From Lactococcus cremoris subsp. cremoris NBRC 100676 (GTDB taxonomy: Bacteria; Bacillota; Bacilli; Lactobacillales; Streptococcaceae): a DNA stretch of 36,434 nucleotides. The stretch is from the NCBI RefSeq assembly GCF_001591705.1, contig NZ_BCVK01000021.1:1-36434 (forward strand), read 5' to 3'. The position numbers and the translations under genes were made by a program. This document shows, one piece after another, positions 27,731-36,110 of the stretch (its first letter is position 1; every line of letters begins with the position of its first letter). Under the pieces are notes generated by a model. It saw only the letters and a list, made by a program, of their open reading frames with translations, was not told where the DNA came from and ran no database searches.

Positions 27731-28168
27731 ATGTTAGATAACTATAAGAAAATCCTTGTTGGTATTGATGGTTCGGTAGAAGCTACTAAAGCCTTTGACA
27801 AAGCAGTCGCAACAGCACTTCGTAACGATGCTGAACTCGTTATCGCTAACGTCATTGACCTTCGTGCCTTCCAATCTATCTCAGCTTATGATTCAGTTGT
27901 TGCTGATGATACACACAAAGGTGCTGAAAATCTCATTAATGACTTTGCTGATGAAGCAAAAAAAGCTGGTGTCAAAAAGGTTAAAACTCGTGTTGAGTTT
28001 GGTTCTCCAAAAGTAATGCTCGGACAAACCCTTCCTAAAGAAGAAGAAATTAGTCTAATCGTTCTTGGAGCTACTGGTCTTTCTTACATTGAGCGTATCT
28101 TTATCGGATCCGTGGCGGACTACATTATCAAGAATGCGCCTTGTGACGTACTCGTTGTCCGCCAATAA
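27731..28168 (+). CDS. Universal stress protein (UspA family)
   Basis: A 145-residue Rossmann-like USP domain. The ATP-binding signature GATGLSYIERIFIGS (G-2X-G-9X-G-S) near residues 113-127 is complete, so it belongs to the ATP-binding MJ0577-like branch. A longer frame starts at 27716, but the strong AAGGAG six bases before ATG 27731 lies within that extension. Own promoter and a terminator; role in stress resistance is inferred from the family. Confidence 0.92.
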   Translation: MLDNYKKILVGIDGSVEATKAFDKAVATALRNDAELVIANVIDLRAFQSISAYDSVVADDTHKGAENLINDFADEAKKAGVKKVKTRVEFGSPKVMLGQTLPKEEEISLIVLGATGLSYIERIFIGSVADYIIKNAPCDVLVVRQ

Positions 28169-28191
28169 AAAATTTACACCTTCAACAAATA

Positions 28192-28228
28192 AAATCACTG
28201 ACAGAATTTTGTCAGTGATTTTTTTATT
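28192..28228. terminator. Terminator after the universal stress gene
   Basis: Perfect AATCACTGACA/TGTCAGTGATT stem followed by T7; contains the CTGACAG word. Confidence 0.8.
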
Positions 28229-28239
28229 TTTATAAAACA

Positions 28240-28296
28240 AAAGAAATTCAAATCATAGACTTGAATTTCTTTGACTTTAGATTGCGAACTAAAGTG
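28240..28296 (-). terminator. Terminator of the opp operon
   Basis: Perfect 12-pair stem AAAGAAATTCAA/TTGAATTTCTTT (28240-28272) with a T-rich tail on the minus strand, preceded by a second small hairpin (28275-28296). Confidence 0.7.
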
Positions 28297-28339
28297 AGGG
28301 TATTTTTACAAAAAAACTTGTAAACATAGTTAATTAAAA

Positions 28340-30142
28340 TTATTTGGTAGCCATCTTATTAGAAGAGACTCCAATTTCTGACCAAAGGTTCATATCCCCA
28401 TAGTCAAGTGTCATTCCGACCACACGTTTATTAACTGGTGTGTAATTTAATGAAAAGTTGGTTGGAACAACATAAGCTTTTTTATTCATATCATTTTGAT
28501 ATTTAACAAAAGCGGCTTTACGATAAGTTGCACTTTCTGACTTAGTTGAATCAATATCATTCAAATCATTCGTAATTTGTGGGTCGTTAAAGTGACCAAT
28601 ATTATAAGGGGCTGCTGCTGAGAATAAATCTTGTTGAGATGGTTCTGACGAAAGTGACCAAGCCCCATCGGTAATATCCCAATCATTTGCTCCTGGAGGA
28701 GTCGTCATATGATCAACCCAAGAATTAAATTCCATCAATTTACCATTGTAAAGACTCATTTTTACACCAATCTTCTTCCATTGTTGGATATAGTTTTGAG
28801 CGATGGTTTCTTGATTAGCATCTCCTTGACGCGCTGCATAGACAAGCGATAATTCTTTTCCGTCTTTTTCACGGTAGCCTGTAGACTTATTGAGTTTCCA
28901 ACCATCTGCATCCAAAAGTTTATTGGCCTTGTCAAGATTTTGTTTTTCATAACCTTTGACTGATGAACTTGTAAACTGTTTAAAGATAGGTGGAATTAAA
29001 CCATTTGCAGGGGTTGCAAGTCCGTTAGAGAACTTATTGTCAACCTCTGCAACATTACGAGCATAAGCAACAGCCTGACGAACACTTTGGTCTTGCAATG
29101 GTGTCTTACGGTCTTGAACATTGATTGAATTTTTTGTGTCATAATGTCCAAGACTGTAGTACATCAGTGAGATATAGAGTGCTTGTTGACCAAGAACTTT
29201 ATAGCCCTTCAAGTTCTTCACTTGTTTGTACTGACTAGCGACCATAGAATTGATGAAGTAATATTTACCAGATGAGAGAGCAGCAACTGATTTATTTGTT
29301 GAAACTGTTTCATAGGTGATAGAGTGTAATTTTGGTTTTTCGCCCCAATAATATGGATTTGGTACATATTTGATTGATTCGCCAGCAACAACATTTGCTG
29401 GTTTGAAAGGACCTGTGACTAATGGTTTGGTTGTCGTTTTTGTACTTGAAGCCAAGTCTTTAGGCGCCACGTCTTTCAAGTATTGATAAGGAGTCACTGT
29501 TTCAAGGAAATAGCCATTCCCTGATTGAGTCATTCCTGGTGTCATTTCTTTAAATTGAATCTTGACAATCTTACCATTTTCACCATCTGGGAAAGTAATG
29601 CCTGAGATTGTTTTTGCTTTACCTGTATGATAATCACTCAAACCAACGATATTGGCTAAAGAATCGGTCCAACGGTCAGAGCCATAAGCAGGATTAGCGA
29701 TTGTTTCATAAGTAAATTCATAGTCTTTAGCCGTAACTTGCGAGCCATCCGACCACTTCAAATCTTTACGCAAGGTAATTGTTGCTGTTTTTGCAGAATC
29801 ATCAAGGCTGATATTCGCAGGACCACCATTGATAAATTTAAAAGCACTATTTGTAAAGAAAATTCCATCTAATCCACCTGCTGGACTAGCCATCGCAGCA
29901 AAAGTAGCATCATTCTCAAGTCCAGCCAGCCATTCGGCTTTCATTGGGGAGTCATTTTGATAGGCGACTTTTAGATTCCCACCTTTGATAGCCTTGTCCG
30001 GATTTTTGTAAGCCACATCAAAACTTCCGGCTTTTAATTTTGTAGCGCTTGTACTTGAGCTTTGGTTGGAGCCACAAGCACTCAAGAGTGCAGTTGCTAA
30101 AACTGCAGTCGTTGCCAATAAAGTTATATTCAATTTTTTCAT
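28340..30142 (-). CDS. oppA: Oligopeptide-binding lipoprotein (OppA type)
   Basis: A 600-residue extracellular substrate-binding protein of the SBP_bac_5 family anchored by a lipid: signal peptide MKKLNITLLATTAVLATALL and lipobox LSAC with Cys23. Family sequences include AVAYARNVAEVDNKFSNGL and KLLDADGWKLN. It feeds peptides to the membrane complex encoded upstream. It appears to be the second, pepO-less opp system rather than the plasmid-type oppDFBCA-pepO. GGGAG ten bases before ATG. It has its own promoter (30198-30225), so it can be made in excess over the other subunits. Confidence 0.92.
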   Translation of the reverse strand: MKKLNITLLATTAVLATALLSACGSNQSSSTSATKLKAGSFDVAYKNPDKAIKGGNLKVAYQNDSPMKAEWLAGLENDATFAAMASPAGGLDGIFFTNSAFKFINGGPANISLDDSAKTATITLRKDLKWSDGSQVTAKDYEFTYETIANPAYGSDRWTDSLANIVGLSDYHTGKAKTISGITFPDGENGKIVKIQFKEMTPGMTQSGNGYFLETVTPYQYLKDVAPKDLASSTKTTTKPLVTGPFKPANVVAGESIKYVPNPYYWGEKPKLHSITYETVSTNKSVAALSSGKYYFINSMVASQYKQVKNLKGYKVLGQQALYISLMYYSLGHYDTKNSINVQDRKTPLQDQSVRQAVAYARNVAEVDNKFSNGLATPANGLIPPIFKQFTSSSVKGYEKQNLDKANKLLDADGWKLNKSTGYREKDGKELSLVYAARQGDANQETIAQNYIQQWKKIGVKMSLYNGKLMEFNSWVDHMTTPPGANDWDITDGAWSLSSEPSQQDLFSAAAPYNIGHFNDPQITNDLNDIDSTKSESATYRKAAFVKYQNDMNKKAYVVPTNFSLNYTPVNKRVVGMTLDYGDMNLWSEIGVSSNKMATK

Positions 30143-30197
30143 GTTAATTTTCTCCCGAAAAATTAAGTTTTATTTCTAGTTTAACTATAATGTTTAG

Positions 30198-30225
30198 ATT
30201 ATATCACTAATTTTATTTTTGTCAA
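30198..30225 (-). promoter_or_regulatory. Internal promoter of oppA
   Basis: TTGACA (30225..30220), 16 bases, TATAAT (30203..30198) with the extended TG (TGATATAAT). A near-consensus promoter between oppC and oppA. Confidence 0.7.
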
Positions 30226-30254
30226 ACTATTTTTTATATTCTGATATTATTATT

Positions 30255-31139
30255 TTATCTTACTGCTTGTCTTTGGTCAGCAACGCGTCTTAGTGCATTA
30301 CCGATGAAAATAATTGCAAGGACCACAATCAAGATGACTACCGTTGCTGGAACCCAAGTCCAAGGTTTGTCAGTCATCGTTTCTGGGTTCGTTGCCTCAC
30401 TAATCATCGTCCCCAAAGAAGGAGTCCCTGCAGGAAGTCCGAATCCCAAGAAAGAAAGTCCTGTTTCTAGCCCAATATTTCCGGAAAAGACTAAAGTAGA
30501 CTCAGCGATAACCAAAGTCGATAAGTTAGGCCAGATTTCTCGGAACATAATTTTTAAATTTGAAGTTCCCGAAGTCTTAGAAGCCCGAACATAGTCTCGA
30601 TTAACCTCTGTCAATGTTTTTGCCCGAATCAGACGTGTTGTTCCTATCCAACTAAAGATACTAATAATCCAAATCAAGGACCAAGCATTAAATCGCGGAA
30701 TAATAGTTACAAAAACGATAATAATCATCAAGTTAGGTAAAATCATCCAAAAATCGGTGAAACGCATGAAGATTAAATCAAACCTTCCCCCGTAATACCC
30801 CGTAATCACCCCTAAAACATTCCCGACAACTAAGGTAATCAAAGTCACTGCAAAGGCGATATTAAAGGAATTCCGCGCACTAATCATTAGCATCATGATG
30901 ATATCGCGTCCCCCATTATCCGTTCCCAGCAAATGACCATTGGTCAAAGGCGCCAGATACTGGTCCATGATATTGACATCAACATAATTTGCTTGCTTGA
31001 GAAACATCGAGTAGATATAAACTGTCAAAAAGACAACTAAGAGGAAAATTGTTGAAATCAATGCCAGTTTATCATGTTTGAGTTCTTCTTTGATTGAGTG
31101 AATCAATGATAGAGAATTTTTTTGTTTTTTTTCTGACAT
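30255..31139 (-). CDS. oppC: Oligopeptide ABC transporter permease (OppC type)
   Basis: A 294-residue inner-membrane subunit with six hydrophobic helices; the first spans about residues 30-50. The BPD permease EAA loop is visible as YVRASKTSGTSNLKIMFREIWPN near residues 185-207, given in part, and the family LLGTDNGGRDI near the N terminus. AAGGAG overlaps the OppB stop and sits five bases before ATG 31139; the GTG at 31145 overlaps that site and is unlikely to start. Confidence 0.92.
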   Translation of the reverse strand: MSEKKQKNSLSLIHSIKEELKHDKLALISTIFLLVVFLTVYIYSMFLKQANYVDVNIMDQYLAPLTNGHLLGTDNGGRDIIMMLMISARNSFNIAFAVTLITLVVGNVLGVITGYYGGRFDLIFMRFTDFWMILPNLMIIIVFVTIIPRFNAWSLIWIISIFSWIGTTRLIRAKTLTEVNRDYVRASKTSGTSNLKIMFREIWPNLSTLVIAESTLVFSGNIGLETGLSFLGFGLPAGTPSLGTMISEATNPETMTDKPWTWVPATVVILIVVLAIIFIGNALRRVADQRQAVR

Positions 31140-31148
31140 TTTCACTCC

Positions 31149-33047
31149 TTACTGAATCCGAATTCGAGGGTCAACAATTGCCATGATAATATCTGACAAA
31201 AGGGCCCCTAATAAACCCAGAAAACCATTTAAAAAAATCAGAGCCGTAATCATTGAATAATCTCGACCAGTGATTGAGGTAATAAAAAGTTGACCCAAAC
31301 CAGGATAGCCGAAAATCGTTTCTGCAAATATCGCCCCTCCTAAAAGTCCCGTAATTACAAAACCAAAGTTTGCCGCAATCGGTAGTGAAGCGTTTCTCAA
31401 GATATGTCGAGTGAAAATCACTCTTTCCTTCACTCCTTTAGCTCGCGCCGTTCGCACATAATCCTGCGTTTCTTCATCCAAAATCCCTGAACGGAAATAA
31501 GTGAATATCGCGACTGTTCCAAAAACTGCCAAGCTAAAAGCCGGAAGAATCATGTGATAGATTCGACTAAAAAAGACGGCGACAAAACCAACAGCATTTG
31601 GACTAACTGTTCCATCCGTTGGAAACCAGCCTAAACTATAACCAAAGATAAAAATCATGACCAAATAGAAAACATAATGTGGAATACCAAAAGTAATCGA
31701 GTTATATGTCAACCATAAACGGTCTTGCCATTTTCCCTCATGACGGGCTGCAACGATAGACATTGGCACAGCAAATAAATAGGTCAAAATCACAGAAAGA
31801 AGCGACATCCAAAAAGTATTAACCGCTCGTTGACCAATGACAGTAGTGACAGGCTCTTTGAGATTATAAGACATCCCCAAATTTCCATGAATCGCATGTC
31901 CCAACCATCTGAGATATTGTTCCCACCAAGGGTCGTACAGGCCAGCTGCACGCCTTAAAGCTTCAATTTCGTGTGGATCTGTATGTGGCCCAATTAAACC
32001 AGAGAAAGGGTCACCTGGTATCAATTTAGCAAAGAAGAAAACAAGAATACTCAGGATAAATAGTTGCGGAATCATCAATAAAACACGTCTAATAATTACT
32101 TTCCACATTTCCCCCCTTTTTGGTAAAGCTGCCCAGTGTGTTTTACTTAATTCTTGTAAGGGCAGAGCGCGTCCCTCCTTATCATAAAAAATTGATTTTT
32201 TAGTTTCAAATTCTTGTTCCACTTCTAATCGTTTCGACCTATTTTCCCTTCTTCTTGAGACATCGATAGAAGGAATAGCGGATAATAAACGTTTTGTGTA
32301 AATATGCTCGGCCTGTTCAAAAATATCCTTTCGCGTTCCTTTTTCTACAATTCGCCCATTGTGCATGACCGCAATATTATCCGTCATATGTCGCACAACT
32401 CCCAAATCATGAGAAATGAACAAAAAAGCGATTCCCAAATCTTTTTGAATGAGTTTCATAAAGTTTAGAACCTGAGCCTGAACAGACAAATCAAGAGCAG
32501 AGACAGGCTCATCGGCCACAATTAATTTAGGATTGGTCGCAACTGCCCGAGCTATTCCAATCCGTTGTTGTTGCCCTCCTGAAAATTGAAAGGGATATTG
32601 ACTTAAAGTTTGTTTGGGTAAGCCCACAATATCCAATAATTCAAGTATCCTTTTATTTTCTGAATTTGGATCCAATTTTTCAAAATTTCTAATCGGTTCA
32701 GCAATAATATCATAAATATTTTTACGAGGATTAAGGCTAGAAAAGGCATCCTGAAAAATCATTTGTACATCTTTGTTATACTTGAACTGATTTCTTATTT
32801 TCTTCTTGCTGACATCTTGCCCCTTGTAAATCAATTTCCCTGAGGTCATTTGCTCTAGTCCGACGATTGTTTTTCCAATCGTTGTCTTTCCTGAACCAGA
32901 CTCACCAACCAGTCCAACCGTCTCTCCCTCATGAATGGTCAAATCTACTCCATCAACTGCCGTTACATTATCTGTTACCCTATTAAAGAAACCTGAACGA
33001 ATCGGGTAATAAACTTTTAAGTCTTTTAGACTAAGAATTTCGCTCAC
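31149..33047 (-). CDS. oppF-oppB: OppF ATPase fused in frame to OppB permease
   Basis: A 632-residue frame containing two complete proteins. Residues 1-313 are an OppF ATPase: Walker [10 protein letters not shown] (about 49), signature [12 protein letters not shown], Walker [13 protein letters not shown]. Residues 314-632 form an OppB permease of 319 residues, the normal lactococcal length, with BPD helices and the loop [15 protein letters not shown]. The start is GTG 33047, coupled to oppD and served by AAAGGAGG in the end of oppD. The join lies at A5G6 (32121..32111). The internal ATG 32108 has AAGG upstream and could start OppB alone. One G fewer would end OppF at 316 residues with a stop just inside oppB. 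The fusion may be real, recent or a sequencing error. Confidence 0.85.
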   Translation of the reverse strand: MSEILSLKDLKVYYPIRSGFFNRVTDNVTAVDGVDLTIHEGETVGLVGESGSGKTTIGKTIVGLEQMTSGKLIYKGQDVSKKKIRNQFKYNKDVQMIFQDAFSSLNPRKNIYDIIAEPIRNFEKLDPNSENKRILELLDIVGLPKQTLSQYPFQFSGGQQQRIGIARAVATNPKLIVADEPVSALDLSVQAQVLNFMKLIQKDLGIAFLFISHDLGVVRHMTDNIAVMHNGRIVEKGTRKDIFEQAEHIYTKRLLSAIPSIDVSRRRENRSKRLEVEQEFETKKSIFYDKEGRALPLQELSKTHWAALPKRGEMWKVIIRRVLLMIPQLFILSILVFFFAKLIPGDPFSGLIGPHTDPHEIEALRRAAGLYDPWWEQYLRWLGHAIHGNLGMSYNLKEPVTTVIGQRAVNTFWMSLLSVILTYLFAVPMSIVAARHEGKWQDRLWLTYNSITFGIPHYVFYLVMIFIFGYSLGWFPTDGTVSPNAVGFVAVFFSRIYHMILPAFSLAVFGTVAIFTYFRSGILDEETQDYVRTARAKGVKERVIFTRHILRNASLPIAANFGFVITGLLGGAIFAETIFGYPGLGQLFITSITGRDYSMITALIFLNGFLGLLGALLSDIIMAIVDPRIRIQ

Positions 33048-34060
33048 CTCTCACCTCCTTTAACGGTTTGATTTGGGAAATCAAAGTTTTCCCAAGCACT
33101 TCCTCGAACCAAATGATTTGGAGAAATTTCAGTCATCTCATTTGAAATTATCTTTTTAGCCTCTTCTTTCATCCAAGGTACACGTGCAAGAAATAAATCT
33201 TTATCATATTCGATTTCAGATAACGAAGGAACATTTCCCGGTATCACATACAAGTCATCTGAAACAGTTTCGGCCGAAGGGTTTGAGCGTAAAAGTGACC
33301 TTGTGTAAGGGTGTTTAGGATTGTTGAATAGTTCTTCGACAGATGCTTTTTCAACTAATTGTCCCGCATACATGACGGCCACCGTATCAGCGACTTCTGC
33401 CACTACTCCCAAATCATGGGTAATCAAGATAACTCCTGCATTTTTCTTCTTTTGTACATCTAATATCAAATCTAAAATTTGAGCTTGAATCGTAACATCT
33501 AAAGCTGTTGTTGGTTCATCAGCAATAATCAAATCTGGGTCATTGGCTATTGCTATCGCAATCATCACCCGCTGTCGCATTCCTCCTGATAGCTGATGTG
33601 GGAATTGATTGGCAACACGCTTAGAATTTGGAATCCCAACCTGTTCTAAGAGCTGGAAAGTCCTACTTTCATATTGGCTTTCTGGATAAACTTCATGTAC
33701 TGCTAGCATTTCCATGACTTGTTGACCAATTTTCATCAACGGATTCAAAGCAGTTAAAGGATTTTGAAAAATCATCCCTACCTTAGTTCCTCGAAGTTTT
33801 GACATTGAATCTCCAGTTTTGCCAACCACTTCTTCACCATCTAATAAAATGGAACCTTTGATTTGAGTTTGGTTGGGATTATGTAAACCCATGACTGCTG
33901 TTGCAAAAGTAGACTTTCCAGAGCCTGATTCCCCAACAATTGCCAAAACCTCGCCGTGTTTAACCGTTAAATCAATATCATAAATTGCTTTTTGCAATTT
34001 TCCAGCAATCCGAAAAGCAACGCTTACTTGTTTAGCCACTAAAATATTATTATTTTCCAC
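33044..34060 (-). CDS. oppD: Oligopeptide ABC transporter ATPase (OppD type)
   Basis: A 338-residue cytoplasmic ABC ATPase, the exact length of lactococcal OppD. Walker A is [10 protein letters not shown], the signature [12 protein letters not shown] and Walker [13 protein letters not shown]; the C-terminal oligopeptide-ABC extension is present. The frame stays open to ATG 34114, but the ribosome binding site GGAGG five bases before GTG 34060 and the family N terminus support GTG. Transcribed from a promoter at 34147-34175. It overlaps oppF by ATGA-like GTGA. Confidence 0.9.
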   Translation of the reverse strand: MENNNILVAKQVSVAFRIAGKLQKAIYDIDLTVKHGEVLAIVGESGSGKSTFATAVMGLHNPNQTQIKGSILLDGEEVVGKTGDSMSKLRGTKVGMIFQNPLTALNPLMKIGQQVMEMLAVHEVYPESQYESRTFQLLEQVGIPNSKRVANQFPHQLSGGMRQRVMIAIAIANDPDLIIADEPTTALDVTIQAQILDLILDVQKKKNAGVILITHDLGVVAEVADTVAVMYAGQLVEKASVEELFNNPKHPYTRSLLRSNPSAETVSDDLYVIPGNVPSLSEIEYDKDLFLARVPWMKEEAKKIISNEMTEISPNHLVRGSAWENFDFPNQTVKGGER

Positions 34061-34146
34061 AGTAACCTCCAAATCGTATCTTTTTTCGTACATTACATAA
34101 TTTATTGCTTTCACGTTACTTTTATTTCAAAAAGATGATTTACGGT

Positions 34147-34175
34147 ATTATAATCCTTTTTATTGAATTTTGCAA
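34147..34175 (-). promoter_or_regulatory. opp operon promoter, with possible CodY-like box
   Basis: TTGCAA (34175..34170), 17 bases, TATAAT (34152..34147), about 80 bases before oppD. AATTATTGCAAAATT overlaps the -35 and matches the CodY box AATTTTCWGAAAATT at 11 of 15 positions. CodY repression of opp genes is known in lactococci; binding here is inferred. Confidence 0.6.
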
Positions 34176-34193
34176 TAATTTAGCATATTCCAA

Positions 34194-34267
34194 ATAAAAA
34201 AACTATCTTCTCAGATAGAATTTGATATAAAATAAAAAAACTCTGCTAGAAAACTAGCAGAGTTTTT
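34194..34267 (-). terminator. Tandem terminators after rplT
   Basis: First CTCTGCTAG/CTAGCAGAG (34241-34262) with T7, then CTATCT/AGATAG (34203-34218) with T7, both on the minus strand. They insulate the opp promoter from the ribosomal operon. Confidence 0.8.
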
Positions 34268-34274
34268 AAGTTAA

Positions 34275-34634
34275 TTATTTAGCCAAAGCTTTTTTTGCTT
34301 CTTCAGCAAGTGCAGTAAATGCAGCAGCATCAGCGATTGCGATGTCAGCAAGCATTTTACGGTTCACTTCGATGTCAGCTAATTTCAAACCGTGCATCAA
34401 TTTGCTGTATGAAAGACCATTCATACGAGCAGCTGCATTGATACGTGCAATCCATAATTTACGGAAGTCGCGTTTCTTTTGACGACGATCGCGGAATGCG
34501 TAGTAGTATGAATTCATGACTTGCTCTTTAGCAGTCTTGAAGAGTCTATGTTTAGCTCCGTAGTAACCTTTAGCGAGCTTTAAAATACGTTTACGGCGTT
34601 TGCGAGTTGCAACGCTACCTTTAACACGTGCCAT
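34275..34634 (-). CDS. rplT: Ribosomal protein bL20
   Basis: A 119-residue RNA-binding protein of the large subunit, needed for early assembly and, in bacilli, the repressor of infC-rpmI-rplT. Typical N terminus [19 protein letters not shown] and the [16 protein letters not shown] segment. The start ATG follows AAAGGAGAACACAC. Last gene of the operon. Confidence 0.98.
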
Positions 34635-34823
34635 GTGTGTTCTCCTTTAATTCTTAGTAGATTTCATTTTTGTCTTTGAAGACAAGTTTATTTTTTTATT
34701 TGAGTTGGAACAAGAATTTTATAATCAACTGTTTAGAGAACTCTCTAAAATCAGATGGGTTATTCCATAGTCCCTTTAGTCGCTTACGCTCCTATAGAGA
34801 TTGCTCCTTGAAATAAGCTTTGC
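34635..34823 (-). promoter_or_regulatory. Structured 189-base rpmI-rplT spacer
   Basis: An unusually long gap inside a ribosomal-protein operon with no gene. It holds perfect small hairpins on the minus strand: GAAATAAGC/GCTTATTTC at the rpmI stop, TTAGAGA/TCTCTAA, and TTGTCTT/AAGACAA near the rplT ribosome binding site. It could host an L20 site, as the E. coli rpmI-rplT mRNA does, or mark processing. No promoter was recognised. Confidence 0.45.
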
Positions 34824-35024
34824 TTATTTCATAGTCGCAACCATGCGACGGATACGTTTGAAGTCACCTTTAGAAACCATAGAAGCTTTACGAAGTTGAC
34901 GACGTTGTTTTACAGATTTACCGTGGAAACGGTGAGAAGTGTAAGCGCGGAAGCGTTTAAGTCCGCCGTTACCTGTACGTTTGAAACGTTTAGCAGATGC
35001 GCGGTGAGTTTTTTGTTTTGGCAT
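34824..35024 (-). CDS. rpmI: Ribosomal protein bL35
   Basis: A 66-residue basic protein of the large subunit: [20 protein letters not shown] start and [16 protein letters not shown] in the middle. The start ATG follows AAGGAGAATTACA. Confidence 0.98.
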   Translation of the reverse strand: MPKQKTHRASAKRFKRTGNGGLKRFRAYTSHRFHGKSVKQRRQLRKASMVSKGDFKRIRRMVATMK

Positions 35025-35151
35025 TGTAATTCTCCTTAATTTATATCAGTTAGCAGAAGATGAATTCTGCTTTCTTTATTCTTAAAGCACTAGTCTAAAG
35101 AATAAAGGCTTGAAAGGTTACCCTTTCGAGACGAGCTTATCTTGTACAGAC
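35025..35151 (-). other. infC-rpmI spacer with two hairpins
   Basis: After infC come CTCGAAAGG/CCTTTCAAG (about 35112-35133) and a perfect ten-pair stem CTTTATTCTT/AAGAATAAAG (35073-35106). Neither has a T-run long enough to be a terminator, so they may be RNA-processing or regulatory structures. Confidence 0.45.
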
Positions 35152-35673
35152 CTATTTTTTTATAGGAGCAAGTTGCAAGAACATTTGACGTCCATCCATT
35201 TTGGCTCTTTGTTCAACGACAGCAACTTCTTTTGTTGCTTCCGCGAACTTGTCCATTACTTGACGACCCACATCTTGGTGAGTAATCATCCGACCTTTAA
35301 ATCGGATTGAAACCTTAACTTTATCGCCTTTTTCAAGGAACTTGATGGCTTGGCGAAGCTTTGTATCAAAGTCGTTTTGGTCAATAACTGGTGACAAACG
35401 GACTTCTTTTACAGAAACAACTGCTTGTTTTTTCTTTGCTTCTTTTTGTTTTTTCTTTTGCTCAAACATGAATTTTGTATAATCCATGATTTTGGCAACA
35501 GGTGGTTCTTGATTTGAAATTAAAACCAAGTCCATGTTAAGATTTTCAGCTTGCATTAGCGCCTCAGACGTTGGTGTGACACCTAATTGTTCACCCTCAG
35601 CGCCAATGAGACGAACCTCACGAGCACGGATTGCACCGTTCATCATAGGTTTTCTATTGTCTTGTTTAGCTAT
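35152..35673 (-). CDS. infC: Translation initiation factor IF-3
   Basis: A 173-residue factor that keeps 30S subunits apart and checks initiator codons. N-domain [20 protein letters not shown], linker with [10 protein letters not shown], and C-domain [12 protein letters not shown] are intact. The frame is open to 35802, but AGAAGGAG sits seven bases before ATA at 35673. The protein starting there (I-A-K-Q-D-N-R-K as Met-A-K-Q...) is the standard length. A rare AUA/AUU/AUC start is a known device by which IF-3 represses its own synthesis. The leader upstream adds an attenuator. Confidence 0.92.
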   Translation of the reverse strand: MAKQDNRKPMMNGAIRAREVRLIGAEGEQLGVTPTSEALMQAENLNMDLVLISNQEPPVAKIMDYTKFMFEQKKKQKEAKKKQAVVSVKEVRLSPVIDQNDFDTKLRQAIKFLEKGDKVKVSIRFKGRMITHQDVGRQVMDKFAEATKEVAVVEQRAKMDGRQMFLQLAPIKK

Positions 35674-35865
35674 GTTCGTTCTCCTTCTAATATGATGTGA
35701 AAGTTGGCTAAAATTTAGCCCAACTTCTTTTTTAAAGAAAAACAAAAGCGGAACGACAATCTCGCCCCGCTCATGAAAACATTCGTTTTTGAATAATTCC
35801 ATTTGTTTGCCCAGGGCTATAACCTCTAAGGCGAGAAGCGGGTGCTTCTGCTTTTCAACTCTATT
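35674..35865 (-). promoter_or_regulatory. infC leader RNA with attenuator
   Basis: The leader contains AGAAGC-ACCC-GCTTCT (hairpin), then TCTCGCC (35836..35830), which is exactly complementary to GGCGAGA in the terminator's 5' arm (35766..35760). This gives an alternative pairing. The terminator itself is a nine-pair stem (35748-35770) with a T-rich tail (35747-35731). A second hairpin (35701-35726) stands just before the infC ribosome binding site. By analogy with the Bacillus L20 leader, L20 or IF-3 may control it. Confidence 0.7.
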
Positions 35866-35894
35866 ATTCTATCAATTATTTTAGAACTTGTCAA
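35866..35894 (-). promoter_or_regulatory. infC-rpmI-rplT promoter
   Basis: Minus strand TTGACA (35894..35889), 17 bases, TAGAAT (35871..35866) with an extended TGA before it. A strong, near-consensus promoter. Confidence 0.85.
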
Positions 35895-36110
35895 GCCCTA
35901 ATTCTTTATCAACTTTTGACTGATTGTTTTAGATGACTTTTAAGATTAATTTTATTATTTAGATATATATATATATTACAATTTTAGAATATTAGGCCAG
36001 CTCTTATTACTAGCATTTTATTATCTTCAAAATGCATCATATCATTTAGTAAAATGATAATTAAATGATAAAATGATTATAATAAAATAAAAATACGAAA
36101 GGAGAATAAA
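35895..36110 (+). promoter_or_regulatory. AT-rich region with ATGAT repeats upstream of the right-edge gene
   Basis: A (TA)n stretch lies at 35960-35975. ATCATTT/AAATGAT forms a seven-base inverted repeat (about 36041-36058), and ATGATAA/ATGATTA words recur three times at 36054-36079. TATAAT at 36078-36083 is the likely -10 box, with a poor -35. The repeats may be an operator for the gene starting at 36111. Confidence 0.4.

Noticed and set aside
35674-35802. The 43-residue N-terminal extension of the infC frame
   Set aside because: It lies within the leader hairpins and attenuator, has no good ribosome binding site and does not resemble IF-3; the ATA with a perfect SD is preferred.
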